From JBBQNJ01 sp038329845 (GTDB lineage: Bacteria > Planctomycetota > Phycisphaerae > Tepidisphaerales > Tepidisphaeraceae), in contig JBBQNJ010000031.1 of assembly GCA_038329845.1 (NCBI GenBank), positions 1 through 49,497 of the forward strand: a DNA stretch of 49,497 nt. The letters are read 5' to 3'. Below the pieces are notes generated by a model. That model made no database searches. It was not told the origin of the DNA and saw only the letters and a list, made by a program, of their open reading frames with translations. The position numbers and the translations under genes are program-made. Below are positions 31,596-40,339 of this stretch, piece by piece (positions within the stretch are counted from its first letter, which is position 1; each line of letters starts with the position of its first letter).

Positions 31596-33409
31596 CGCCT
31601 CGTCGTCGGCGCCGCGCCGGCACCGGCCTGCTCCAGCGCCTGGATCAGCGTGGGCGTGGTGTAGATCGAAGACAGGGTAATCGGCACGTTCGATCCCGGC
31701 GGGTAAATGGCCGTGAAGGGGATGCCGTTGCCTCCCAGTTCATCCAGCAGCTTCCATCCGGGGGCATCGCTCTCGGTCAGGTCGGCCTTCAGCGCAGCGA
31801 CATTGTGATCGCGCAGCGCCGCCAGCGCTGTCGGGTCGTGGTACACCGTGGTTTCGATGTATTTGCAGTTCAGGCACCAGGCGGCGGTGAACTTCACCAG
31901 GACGATGCGATTCGATTTCTTTGCCGCCGCGAAGGTCTCGGCAGAGTAGGCTTGCCAGGTTTCCGAAACTCTGGCGGCGCTCTCGCCCTCCGCCATGGCG
32001 ACGCCCGGTGCGGTGTCGGTCAAGCGCAGGCTCAGCACCAAGCCTCCCGCGACGATCGCCACCGCCAGCGCGGTGACGACAAAGAGCGGTACGGATTTGC
32101 TCGTCAATTGCGGCGTTCGCACGACCAGATAAAGGCATGCCCACACCACCACGGCGAAAACCGCCCACCACTGCTGTGGATCGGGCAACAGCCGAAGCCC
32201 CGCGAAAAATGCCGCCGACGCCAGCAGCAGGAACCCCATCATCTGCTTGACCAGTTCGCTCGCCGGCCCGGTCCGCGGGAATCGACGGGCCAGCTCAGGA
32301 AACGCCGACAGAATCAGGTACGGAAGGGCCATGCCCACGCCGACCATCAGGACCGATGCCACCCCGACGAGAAGCGGCTGAAGCACCGCCCAAGCCAGCA
32401 GCGGAGGAAACAGCGGTGCCGTGCAGGGGGTGCTGAGGATGGCCGTCAACGCGCCCCAAAGAAAGTTGCCCGAGTAGGTATCGTGGCGGAAATTCAGCCC
32501 GTAAATCCCGCGCGGCAGAGAAAAAGAGAATCCGCCCAGCATCCCGAATCCCAGCGCTGCCAGCACGATGGCGATCGTCCAGACGAACCAGGGGTAAGAG
32601 AACTGCTGACCCCAGTTGAACCGCTGTCCGAACAGCGATTTGCTCAGCAGCAGGATCAGCGCCAACACGGCGAAGATGGCGATGATCCCGAGGGAGAAAA
32701 CCAGCCCGTAGAGGAGGGTTCTGGCCCGGTGATGCTGTGAAACTTCGTAAAATCCGATCGCCTTGAGCGGCATGACCGGCAGCACGCAGGGCATGACGTT
32801 GAAGATGATCCCCGCGATCAACGCGATGAGCATCGGCAACAGGATTTCGTCGCCGCGCAGAGTAAAATTCCAGCCGAGAAAGCTCACCGGCGTCTCAGAC
32901 GCTGCGGAGCTTGCCGACGGCGTGACCGATGGGTCGATCGTCAACGGCAGGTCGATTTTTTCCGTTTCCGGACGGAAGCAGGTTTGATCATCACAGATTT
33001 GATAGCTCACCGATCCGATCAGCCGTGCGCCGATGGGAACAGGCCCCACCCGCTGGATCGGCACGCGGACGGTGATTGATTCTGAATAGACGCTTAACTT
33101 GCCGAGCATGGGATATTGCACGATCTGCCCCGCGGGATAGACGGGGTCGCCGATCTTCAACCCCTCGACGGGATTCACCTGGATGGAAAACGCGATGAGG
33201 TTTTCATCCAGAGGCTCGTGCGACTGGGCGTGAAGCCCCGTGGCGATGTCGAGGGTGACGAGCAGCTCCGCGGAATCCCCGAGAACCGGCGGCGAGATCC
33301 TGGCGGAAACCGAGGCGCGAGGCTCGGCGGCGCGGGCACTGCTCGCCGATCCCGCCAGAACAACTATCAAACCAAGCAGACCCAGCCGGAAAAATCGTGT
33401 TCCCATCAT
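31580..33409 (-). CDS. DsbD-like thiol:disulphide interchange protein
   Basis: Predicted 609 residues with the three-part DsbD plan: a signal peptide and N-terminal periplasmic immunoglobulin-like domain holding the CDDQTC cysteine pair, a central eight-helix domain with NVMPCVLPVMPLK (Cys ~209) and LSTPCTAPLFPP (Cys ~326), and a C-terminal thioredoxin domain with AAWCLNCKY (Cys ~511/514). It passes electrons from cytosolic thioredoxin to the periplasm, for example for cytochrome c maturation or disulphide repair. All three cysteine pairs are present. Two adjacent ATGs (33409, 33406) could start it. Its 3' end carries the 72-bp duplication. It is divergent from the Rrf2-family regulator. Confidence 0.93.
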   Translation of the reverse strand: MMGTRFFRLGLLGLIVVLAGSASSARAAEPRASVSARISPPVLGDSAELLVTLDIATGLHAQSHEPLDENLIAFSIQVNPVEGLKIGDPVYPAGQIVQYPMLGKLSVYSESITVRVPIQRVGPVPIGARLIGSVSYQICDDQTCFRPETEKIDLPLTIDPSVTPSASSAASETPVSFLGWNFTLRGDEILLPMLIALIAGIIFNVMPCVLPVMPLKAIGFYEVSQHHRARTLLYGLVFSLGIIAIFAVLALILLLSKSLFGQRFNWGQQFSYPWFVWTIAIVLAALGFGMLGGFSFSLPRGIYGLNFRHDTYSGNFLWGALTAILSTPCTAPLFPPLLAWAVLQPLLVGVASVLMVGVGMALPYLILSAFPELARRFPRTGPASELVKQMMGFLLLASAAFFAGLRLLPDPQQWWAVFAVVVWACLYLVVRTPQLTSKSVPLFVVTALAVAIVAGGLVLSLRLTDTAPGVAMAEGESAARVSETWQAYSAETFAAAKKSNRIVLVKFTAAWCLNCKYIETTVYHDPTALAALRDHNVAALKADLTESDAPGWKLLDELGGNGIPFTAIYPPGSNVPITLSSIYTTPTLIQALEQAGAGAAPTTRRFQPD

Positions 33410-33528
33410 AGCATCATAGTCTGCCCGAACAGGTGAATACCGCACAACGTCAAAGTTCGGATTTGACGGTACAGCCGTAGCCGTCTAGCATTTCCCATAG
33501 GAATGATCGACGTTTCAGAAGGATCACG

Positions 33529-33966
33529 TTGAAGCTGAGCAAGCGGACGGAATACGGGCTTCGGGCGGCGGTGCAATTGGCCCGCTTATGGCCCAATGAT
33601 TTTGTTCAATCCAAAGACCTGGCCCGGCTGGAAAGCCTTCCCACGAAGTTTCTCGAATCGATTCTGCTGGCGCTTCGGCGCGGGGATTTTCTCGAGAGCA
33701 AGGTCGGCAGCGGCGGGGGTTATCGCCTGTCGCGTTCGCCGCGGGAAGTCAGCGTCGGTGATGTGGTACGCCGGCTCGAGGGAAGGCTTAGCCAGAAGGA
33801 ATCGCCCTCGCCCGCCGACAACGCCCCGGGAAAAATCGCGGTCCGGTTGCTCAATGAGCGGCTCACCCAGGCGACCGACGATGTGCTGGACCAGATGACC
33901 CTCGAGGAGCTTCTCGAACACGTCAATCGCGCCGCCAGCGGGCAGCAGGCGATGTACTACATCTGA
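33529..33966 (+). CDS. Rrf2 family transcriptional regulator (no cluster cysteines)
   Basis: 145 residues from a TTG at 33529, which follows AGAAGGATCACG. The start LSKRTEYGLRAAVQLARL and the winged helix QSKDLARLESLPTKFLESIL then SKVGSGGGYRLSRSPREVSV are typical of Rrf2 proteins. IscR and NsrR carry three cysteines for an iron-sulphur cluster near residues 90-105, but this protein has no cysteine at all, so it must sense something else or act through partners. It is divergent from dsbD, which makes dsbD a candidate target. Its last 10 bp overlap the convergent EamA gene. Confidence 0.88.
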   Translation: MKLSKRTEYGLRAAVQLARLWPNDFVQSKDLARLESLPTKFLESILLALRRGDFLESKVGSGGGYRLSRSPREVSVGDVVRRLEGRLSQKESPSPADNAPGKIAVRLLNERLTQATDDVLDQMTLEELLEHVNRAASGQQAMYYI

Positions 33967-34859
33967 TCGGCCCGCAATGGATCGATCCGCGCCGAGGGCT
34001 TTCGCAGCGCGCAGACGAGCGCCGCGGCGACGATCAACCCCGAGCCGATCCATCCCCGCGAGCCCGGCAGTTCGCCATGCCACAAAAACACGAATGCCGT
34101 GGCGAAGACCGGCTCGACGGTGAAGATGACCGCCGAGCGCGGAGCCGAAACTCGTCGCTGCCCGAGGGTCTGCAGCCAGGTTGTCAACGCCGTGGCGGCG
34201 ATCGCCAGGTACAGGATAGTGAGCCAGGGAAAGCTCGAGAAATCGGTTGTCGGGCGCTCGATACCCATCCAGACGGCACACGCCGCGGCGACGATGACCA
34301 ACTGGACGGCGGTGAGGGCGCGGGGAGTGAAGTTCGGCGAGTGGTGTTCGAGCCGCAGGATGTAGATGCCCCAGCAGGCGGCGCAGAGGACCGTCCAGGC
34401 GTCGCCGAGGTTCGGAGGCGAGCCATCGTAGGACAGCAGGCCGGCGCCGATGAAGCCAGCGATTGCGGTGCCCCAGATCACCCGATCGATTCGTCGCCCC
34501 GTCGCCGCGGCGAACAGGGGGACAAAAATTACGCTCATCGCGGTGAGAAAAGCGCTGCGTCCCGGGGTGGTATATTGCAGCCCGATGGTCTGCAAAGCGT
34601 ATCCGCCCCATTCGAGGATGCCCAGTTCCAACCCCGCGATCCACAGCCGGGGGTCGAGCCGCAAAAAGGGAAGGAAGATAATCGCGGCGACAACGAAACG
34701 GGCGGTGAGCATCGGCGCGGGGGAAACGTGATCCAGCGCGTCTTTGCCCAGGGCGAACGTGGTGCCCCACAACGCCGTGGCCAGCAGGAGGATCGCAGCG
34801 CCCGCCCACTGTGTGGCGTCTGGACCGTTGGCGACAGCGCCGGATCGGAAGAGGGTCAT
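33957..34859 (-). CDS. EamA/DMT-family transporter
   Basis: 300 residues with about ten hydrophobic helices in two EamA repeats: AAILLLATALWGTTFALGKD and PMLTARFVVAAIIFLPFL in the first, TVLCAACWGIYILRLEHHS, LTILYLAIAATALTTWLQTL and SAVIFTVEPVFATAFVFLW in the second. The EPVFA motif is typical. These carry metabolites or drugs outwards. Its ATG overlaps the stop of the RND pump (ATGA), so it belongs to the efflux operon and may export the same or a related compound. The substrate cannot be deduced. Confidence 0.9.
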   Translation of the reverse strand: MTLFRSGAVANGPDATQWAGAAILLLATALWGTTFALGKDALDHVSPAPMLTARFVVAAIIFLPFLRLDPRLWIAGLELGILEWGGYALQTIGLQYTTPGRSAFLTAMSVIFVPLFAAATGRRIDRVIWGTAIAGFIGAGLLSYDGSPPNLGDAWTVLCAACWGIYILRLEHHSPNFTPRALTAVQLVIVAAACAVWMGIERPTTDFSSFPWLTILYLAIAATALTTWLQTLGQRRVSAPRSAVIFTVEPVFATAFVFLWHGELPGSRGWIGSGLIVAAALVCALRKPSARIDPLRADQM

Positions 34860-37800
34860 GCCTGGACGCTCTGCGGGACGGCGAGGGCCGCGGACGCATC
34901 GTCGTCAATCGACGCCGGCTCGCCGGCTTTCTTGCCCCGACGCGCGATTCGGGCACCCAGGTCGTCGAAAAGCGAATAGGCCACCGGCGTGATCAGCAAT
35001 GTCAGCCCCAGCGAGAGCAGTTGTCCGCCGATCACCACCACGGCCACGGCCCGGCGCTCTTCGGCACCGGGACCAGCGCCCAGCGCCAGCGGCAGCATTC
35101 CGGCGATCAACGAGAGCGTTGTCATCAAGATCGGCCGAAGCCGATCCCGATTGCCTTCGATGATCGCATCGTAGCGCTTCATCCCCGCCGCCCGCAACTG
35201 GTTCATGTGGTCGATCTGGAGAATCGAGTTCTTCTTCACCACGCCGAACAGCACGAGCATCCCCAAGGCCGAATAAAGGTTGAGCGTTCCGCCGGTGAGG
35301 TACAGCGATAACAGCGCGAACGGGATCGACAACGGCAGCGCCAGCAGGATCGTCAGAGGGTGGATCAGGCTTTCGTAGTTCGACGCCAGGATCATATACA
35401 TGAAGATGATCGACAGGCCGAATGCCCAGATGAACTCCCCGAAGGTTCGCTCGAGTTCTCGTCCCCTGCCTGAGACGGCGGTGGTATAGGCCGGGGGCAT
35501 GTTCAGCCCATCGGCGGCGGCACGCACGGCCTCGATGCGGTCGGCCAGGGCATATCCCGGCGCGACTCCGGCGCGGAGATTGGCCGATCGCCGCCGATCC
35601 AGCCGGTCGATTCGCGCGGCGCTGGTGGCGGTGTCAAGGGTGGCGATCGAGCGCAGCTCGATCAATCGGCGAGGGTCGGACGAGGCCGCCGAGTCGCGCG
35701 AACCCCCCTGCCGCGGAAGCAACAGCCGGGGAATCTGCGTCGCATCGGTCCGATCTCGCTCGCTGAGGCGCAGGGCCACATTGTAATTTTCGTTGGTCTG
35801 GGGATCGCGGTACTCGGTGATGTCGGTCTCGCCGCCGACCATGACTCGAAGCGCCGTCCCGATGTCGCGCGGGCTGATCCCCAAGTCCGCGGCCCGCTCG
35901 CGATCGATGATCACGCGAAGTTCGGGCTTGTCGAGCTTGAGCGTGGTGTCGGCATCGAGAATCCCCTCGATCCGCCCGTCGCGGGTCATCGCTCGAAGTT
36001 CCTCGGCGTAGCGCGCCAGCGATTCCAGTTCCGGACCTTTGATCACGAAATCCAGATCAAAGCTGCCCCCGCCGATGTTGAATGAGGGCAGGTTACGCAC
36101 CGCGATGCGAAGATCCCGATACTCGCGCATTTTGGCGCGGATCTTCATCATCACGTCGCGCTGCGTGTAGCCGCCGCGGAAGGCGGACATCGGATGACCC
36201 TCAAGCGTGGCATGCCACAGCCGACCCAGCGAAAAATAGCGCTCCTCGTGGGGGGCGATTCGCACGTAGAGGCTGCCGCTGTTGGTCTGGCCCATGAACC
36301 CCCCGCCGCTGGTCGCCAGGACCGTGCGCACCTCGGGCATCGCCAGCACGTCGGATTCAACCGCCCGCATGGCATCATCCATGGCGGCGAACGCGGTGCC
36401 TTCCGGGGCCGAGACGGACATCTGGAACTCGGCCTCGTCCACGTCGCTGGGAAGATAGTCCTGCCGCACGGCGCGGTAGAGCGGAATCGAGGTCAGCACC
36501 ACCGCGATGCCCAGCGCCGCGGTGAGATATCGCCAGCGCATCACCGTGCGAAGCATCGCGGTATAGGCGCGGTCGATCACGCCGTAAAAGCCGCGGCGGG
36601 AGCGGGCGTGGTCATGGTCGGCCGGCCCGGTCGCCCGCTTGAGCATCCTCGCCGACAACGTAGGGGTGAGGGTGAAACTGACCAGCAGCGAAACCAGCAC
36701 GGCGACGGCGGCGGTGATGCCGAACTGGTACAGAAATCGCCCGGAAATCGAGGACATGAATGAAACAGGGATGAAGATCACGACCAGGCTGAGGGTCGTG
36801 GCCAGGACGGCCAGGGCGATCTCGGCGGTGCCGCGCCTCGCCGCCTCGAAGGGGGTCATGCGCTTTTCCTCGACGAAGCGGAAGATGTTTTCCAGCACCA
36901 CGATCGCATCGTCGATGACGATGCCGACCATCAAGACCAGGGCCAGCATGGTCACGCTGTTGAGCGTGAAATCCAGCGCCCGCATCATGGCGAACGTGGA
37001 GATCAGCGAGGCGGGGATGGCGATGCCGGCGATGACCACTCCGCGCCAGGAGCGCATAAACGCCAGCACCACCAGGCAGGCGAAAATCGATCCGAGGATC
37101 AAATGAGAGTTGATCTCGTGCAAGGCGTTATAGATGTAGCGGGACTGGTCGGAGATCACCTCCATCTCGACGCCCGCCGGGAGCTGGGCCCGGGCCTGCT
37201 CCATGTTGCGCTTCACGCCTTCGATCACCTCGACGGTATTGGCGCCGCTCTGACGGCGGACCTCGAGCGTCACCGCCGCTCGGCCGTTCAGCCGAGCTGA
37301 CGATCGCCGCTCGCCCGAGCCATCCTCGACCCGCCCCACGTCGCGCACGCGCACCGGCGCGCCGTTGACTCGCGTGATGACGATATCATTGAACGCCCGC
37401 GGATCGGCGATCCGGCCCATGGTGCGAAGCTGCGATTCGCGATCGGCACCGGTGAGATTTCCACCCGGGACTTCGGCGTTTTGCTGCGCAACCGCGTCGC
37501 GCACGGCGGTGATGGGGATTTGGTACGCCGCGAGTTTCTCGGCATCGACCCAGACGTTGATGGTTCGCCCGGCACCGCCGACGAGATTGACGGCGCCGAC
37601 CCCCTTGGCCCGCTCGAGCTGGACCTTGACGACCTTGTCGGCCAGCTCGGTCAGTTCGCGCACCGAGCGCTCCCCCGACAGCGCGATCGTCACCACCGGG
37701 CGAGAATCGTTGTCAAACTTCGAGACCACCGGCGGGTCCACATCCTCGGGCAGACGACGAATGATCGCCGAGACCTTGTCGCGCACGTCCTGGGCGGCTG

Positions 37801-38110
37801 AGTCGATGTCGCGGTCGAGCCGGAACGTGGCGATGACGATCGAATTGCCCGGGCCGGTAATCGAGCGCAGCTCGTCGATTCCGTCGACCTGATTGACCGC
37901 CTGCTCGATCACGTCGGTGATCTCGGTTTCGGTCTCTTCCGGGCTGGCCCCGCGCAAGGTCGTGCGCACCGAGACGGTGGGCAGGTCCACCGACGGGAAA
38001 CGATCGACGCCGAGCCGGAAATACGACGCGGCGCCGACGACCACCAGCGCCAGAATGATCATCGAGGCGAAGACGGGGCGCTGGATGCAAAGCTCGGCGA
38101 GCTTCCTCAC
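34856..38110 (-). CDS. RND multidrug efflux pump (AcrB/HAE1 family)
   Basis: Predicted 1084 residues, normal for the family, with twelve membrane helices. Recognisable: IQRPVFASMIILALVVVGAA, RFPSVDLPTVSVRTTLRGAS, GAVNLVGG, RIADPRAFNDIVITR, the proton-relay helix MLALVLMVGIVIDDAIVVLE, FIPVSFMSSISGRFLYQFG, and late helices LTILLALPLSIPFALLSLY and LGMLVLFGVVKKNSILQID. The relay helix carries the DD pair, so proton-driven transport is likely. It works as a trimer with the adaptor encoded divergently. The GTG at 38110 overlaps the stop of tetR (GTGA) and opens the true N-terminus VRKLAEL; the frame is open to 38140. No outer-membrane TolC partner is in the locus. Confidence 0.94.
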   Translation of the reverse strand: MRKLAELCIQRPVFASMIILALVVVGAASYFRLGVDRFPSVDLPTVSVRTTLRGASPEETETEITDVIEQAVNQVDGIDELRSITGPGNSIVIATFRLDRDIDSAAQDVRDKVSAIIRRLPEDVDPPVVSKFDNDSRPVVTIALSGERSVRELTELADKVVKVQLERAKGVGAVNLVGGAGRTINVWVDAEKLAAYQIPITAVRDAVAQQNAEVPGGNLTGADRESQLRTMGRIADPRAFNDIVITRVNGAPVRVRDVGRVEDGSGERRSSARLNGRAAVTLEVRRQSGANTVEVIEGVKRNMEQARAQLPAGVEMEVISDQSRYIYNALHEINSHLILGSIFACLVVLAFMRSWRGVVIAGIAIPASLISTFAMMRALDFTLNSVTMLALVLMVGIVIDDAIVVLENIFRFVEEKRMTPFEAARRGTAEIALAVLATTLSLVVIFIPVSFMSSISGRFLYQFGITAAVAVLVSLLVSFTLTPTLSARMLKRATGPADHDHARSRRGFYGVIDRAYTAMLRTVMRWRYLTAALGIAVVLTSIPLYRAVRQDYLPSDVDEAEFQMSVSAPEGTAFAAMDDAMRAVESDVLAMPEVRTVLATSGGGFMGQTNSGSLYVRIAPHEERYFSLGRLWHATLEGHPMSAFRGGYTQRDVMMKIRAKMREYRDLRIAVRNLPSFNIGGGSFDLDFVIKGPELESLARYAEELRAMTRDGRIEGILDADTTLKLDKPELRVIIDRERAADLGISPRDIGTALRVMVGGETDITEYRDPQTNENYNVALRLSERDRTDATQIPRLLLPRQGGSRDSAASSDPRRLIELRSIATLDTATSAARIDRLDRRRSANLRAGVAPGYALADRIEAVRAAADGLNMPPAYTTAVSGRGRELERTFGEFIWAFGLSIIFMYMILASNYESLIHPLTILLALPLSIPFALLSLYLTGGTLNLYSALGMLVLFGVVKKNSILQIDHMNQLRAAGMKRYDAIIEGNRDRLRPILMTTLSLIAGMLPLALGAGPGAEERRAVAVVVIGGQLLSLGLTLLITPVAYSLFDDLGARIARRGKKAGEPASIDDDASAALAVPQSVQA

Positions 38111-38766
38111 GACCGCCTCCCCGCCAACACCGCGTCGCACTGCCCGCCGGACCGAAGGCTCGACACTACGCCGGAATCGGGGCTATTTCGGAGAATCCCT
38201 CGCGTGATGATCCTGAGCATGTGCCGGGTCAGCGCCGATTCGCCGATCTGATCCTCCGGATGTCGCCATGCGGCCCGGGCGAAGGACATGATGAAATCGG
38301 CGGTCACCTCGGGATGAGGATCGGCCAACTCACCCCTGCGTACGCCGCGGCGGATGACCGCCTCGATCACCTCGACCACCTCTCGGCGTCGTTGCTGGAT
38401 ATCGTCCGAATTCGACGAGCGGGGCTGGACGCCCGCGGCCCGAAGCAACTGGAAAAAATGCGGGTTTTGCCGTCCGAAGCGGACGAGTTCGCGGACCAGC
38501 AGGCCCAGTTGCTCGATCGCCCCCGCGCCGCTCGGCGCCGATGCCAGGCGCAGCTCAAGCCCGTCGCGCAGGTCCGCCAGCGCCTGGCGGGTCAGGTCGG
38601 CGTAGAGCCGCTGCTTGTTCTTGAAGTAGATGTAGATCGTCCCCTTGCCGATGCGGGCCTCGGTCGCGACGTCCTCGAGGCGTACCTGGTGGAACGGGCG
38701 GGTGGCGAACAGGCGGGCGGCCACCCGCTGGATATCCTGTCGCTTTTGCTCGTCGGGCCTCTGCAT
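38107..38766 (-). CDS. TetR family repressor of the RND locus
   Basis: Predicted 219 residues. The N-terminal helix-turn-helix reads DIQRVAARLFATRPFHQVRL, EDVATEARIGKGTIYIYFKN and KQRLYADL, the TetR signature. The C-terminal domain is a generic ligand pocket (LGLLVRELVRFGRQNPHFFQ). The ATG at 38766 (MQRPDEQKRQ) fits the family; the frame is open to 38850 but that would cross the operator and collide with the adaptor start. It is the first gene of a minus-strand operon with the RND pump and EamA, and a palindrome 51 bp upstream is its probable binding site. It presumably represses both directions until bound by a pump substrate. Confidence 0.92.
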   Translation of the reverse strand: MQRPDEQKRQDIQRVAARLFATRPFHQVRLEDVATEARIGKGTIYIYFKNKQRLYADLTRQALADLRDGLELRLASAPSGAGAIEQLGLLVRELVRFGRQNPHFFQLLRAAGVQPRSSNSDDIQQRRREVVEVIEAVIRRGVRRGELADPHPEVTADFIMSFARAAWRHPEDQIGESALTRHMLRIITRGILRNSPDSGVVSSLRSGGQCDAVLAGRRS

Positions 38767-38805
38767 GGCGGGCTTTCGTCCCTTGCGATCCTGTTCGGCG
38801 AGGGA

Positions 38806-38836
38806 TACAATCCAAAACTGACTCGTCAGTATTGTA
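38806..38836. promoter_or_regulatory. Probable TetR operator between tetR and the RND adaptor
   Basis: A perfect 14-bp palindrome ACTGAC-TC-GTCAGT (38817-38830) is nested in further dyad symmetry, TACAAT at 38806-38811 and ATTGTA at 38831-38836. A TGAC-N2-GTCA core is common for TetR-type repressors beside efflux genes. It lies 19 bp before the adaptor ATG and 51 bp before the tetR ATG, so one bound dimer could block both genes. Confidence 0.8.
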
Positions 38837-38848
38837 AGGGTTGACCTC

Positions 38849-40315
38849 ATGGCTCGTCAATGGCGTCTGATTCCCGTCGCCGCGATGCTTCTCGCGGTCT
38901 TCTGGGGTTGCAAGGAAGACTCTACCGCCCGCGACGCGGGCAAGCCCCGCGCCCAGGCCGCGGTCGTGGTGACGTGCGCGGCGGCGACCACGCGACGCGT
39001 CCAGCGGGGGATCGAAGTGTCCGGTTCGCTCTACGGCGACGAGGAAGCCACGATCTCGGCGAAAGTCGCCGGGCGGGTGATCAGCATCCTCCGCGACGTG
39101 GGGGATCGCGTAGGCCCGGGGGACCCGTTGGCGCAAATCGATCCGGCCGACTATCGCCTGGCCCGCGAGCAGAAACTGCTGGCGATGCGCGAATCGCTGG
39201 CGCGGCTGGGGCTGGATGCACTGCCCGGCGATTCGTTCGAACCGGAAACTGTCCCGACAGTGGTCCGGGCCCGTCGTGCGGCGTTAAACACCGCGGCGCG
39301 GCTCGAGCGCGGGCGGCAGTTGTTCCAGCAGAACCCGCCGCTGATCAGCGAGCAGGATTTCTCCGATCTCCAGACCGCCCACGATGTGGCCAAAGCCGAG
39401 ACCGATGTGGCGGTGCTCGGCGCCCGCGCGACCCTGGCCGAGGCACGCAGCGCCAAGGCGGCGCTGGATCTGGCCGACCAACTGCTTTCCGACACGGTCG
39501 TGCGCGCCCCGGGTGCGGCACCCGCCACGGCGTCGAGTCGACCGGCCTCGCCGTCGAGTCAGCCCCTCGTGCCATCGAGCCAGCGGGCGGCGTCGAGCCA
39601 GCTCGCCGCGCCGTCAAGCCAACCCCGCGCACCGTCGAGCCGGCCCGCTGTGTCGTCGAGCCAACCCGCCGCACCATCGAGCCGGCTCGCTGTGTCGTCA
39701 AGCCAACCCGCCGCACCATCAAGCCAGCCTGCCGGACGATACGCCGTCGCCGCCCGCCGGGTTTCCGCCGGGGAATATGTCCGGGAGGGCACGGCGCTAT
39801 TCGACGTGGTGGCCGATGACCCGATCAAGTTTCGTGGCGCGATTCCCGAGCGCTATATCGCCGAGCTGCGCGTCCGTCAGACCGTGACCCTCGGCCTTGA
39901 CGCCTTTCCTGCGCGTGTCTTCACCGGTGAGATTCGACGAATCAATCCGCGCATCGACCCGGCCAGCCGCACTTTCGAGATCGAGGCGATCGTTCCCAAC
40001 CCCGACGGTGCCCTGCGCCCTGGTGCCTTCGCCCGTGCGTTCGTGATGACGCGCATCGACCCTGGCGTGACGTTCGTGCCGGCGACGGCGCTGGTCACTT
40101 TCGCGGGGGTTAAGAAGGTCTTCATCAACGATCATGCCGTCGCCCGCGAAGCGCGGGTTCAGACCGGCGAACGGGATGGTGATTGGATCGAGATCGTCTC
40201 GGGACTCGAGGGAACGCCCATCGTCGTAGTCGCCAACGCCGATGACTTGTCCAATGGCACGCCCCTGCGGATCGAGCCGGCGCCCCCCGCCACTTCGCCC
40301 GCCACGAACCGTTGA
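38849..40315 (+). CDS. RND periplasmic adaptor (membrane fusion) lipoprotein with repeat insertion
   Basis: 488 residues. The signal RQWRLIPVAAMLLAVFWGC ends at the lipid-carrying C21. The first half-lipoyl motif (SLYGDEEATISAKVAGRVIS ... VGDRVGPGDPLAQID) and a helical hairpin (residues ~105-215) follow. The second half-lipoyl strand begins DTVVRAP, but where adaptors read FDGVV there are about 73 residues of SSQPAAP-like repeats before it resumes as AVAARRVSAGEYVREGTALF. Then come the beta-barrel (IKFRGAIPERYIAELRVRQT ... VFTGEIRRINPRIDPASRTF) and the membrane-proximal domain. It bridges the divergently encoded RND pump to an outer-membrane channel. Aside from the insertion it is complete. 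Confidence 0.92.
   Translation: MARQWRLIPVAAMLLAVFWGCKEDSTARDAGKPRAQAAVVVTCAAATTRRVQRGIEVSGSLYGDEEATISAKVAGRVISILRDVGDRVGPGDPLAQIDPADYRLAREQKLLAMRESLARLGLDALPGDSFEPETVPTVVRARRAALNTAARLERGRQLFQQNPPLISEQDFSDLQTAHDVAKAETDVAVLGARATLAEARSAKAALDLADQLLSDTVVRAPGAAPATASSRPASPSSQPLVPSSQRAASSQLAAPSSQPRAPSSRPAVSSSQPAAPSSRLAVSSSQPAAPSSQPAGRYAVAARRVSAGEYVREGTALFDVVADDPIKFRGAIPERYIAELRVRQTVTLGLDAFPARVFTGEIRRINPRIDPASRTFEIEAIVPNPDGALRPGAFARAFVMTRIDPGVTFVPATALVTFAGVKKVFINDHAVAREARVQTGERDGDWIEIVSGLEGTPIVVVANADDLSNGTPLRIEPAPPATSPATNR
39505..39738 (+). repeat. 21-bp coding minisatellite inside the adaptor gene
   Basis: About ten units of seven codons (one has six) read SSRPASP, SSQPLVP, SSQRAA, SSQLAAP, SSQPRAP, SSRPAVS, SSQPAAP, SSRLAVS, SSQPAAP, SSQPAG. 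The units from 39640 on are also nearly identical in pairs of 42 bp, so recent slippage or unequal exchange has continued. They sit exactly at the loop of the lipoyl hairpin. Confidence 0.9.
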
Positions 40316-40339
40316 TCGCCCGCGCGACAACCGCGGGTG

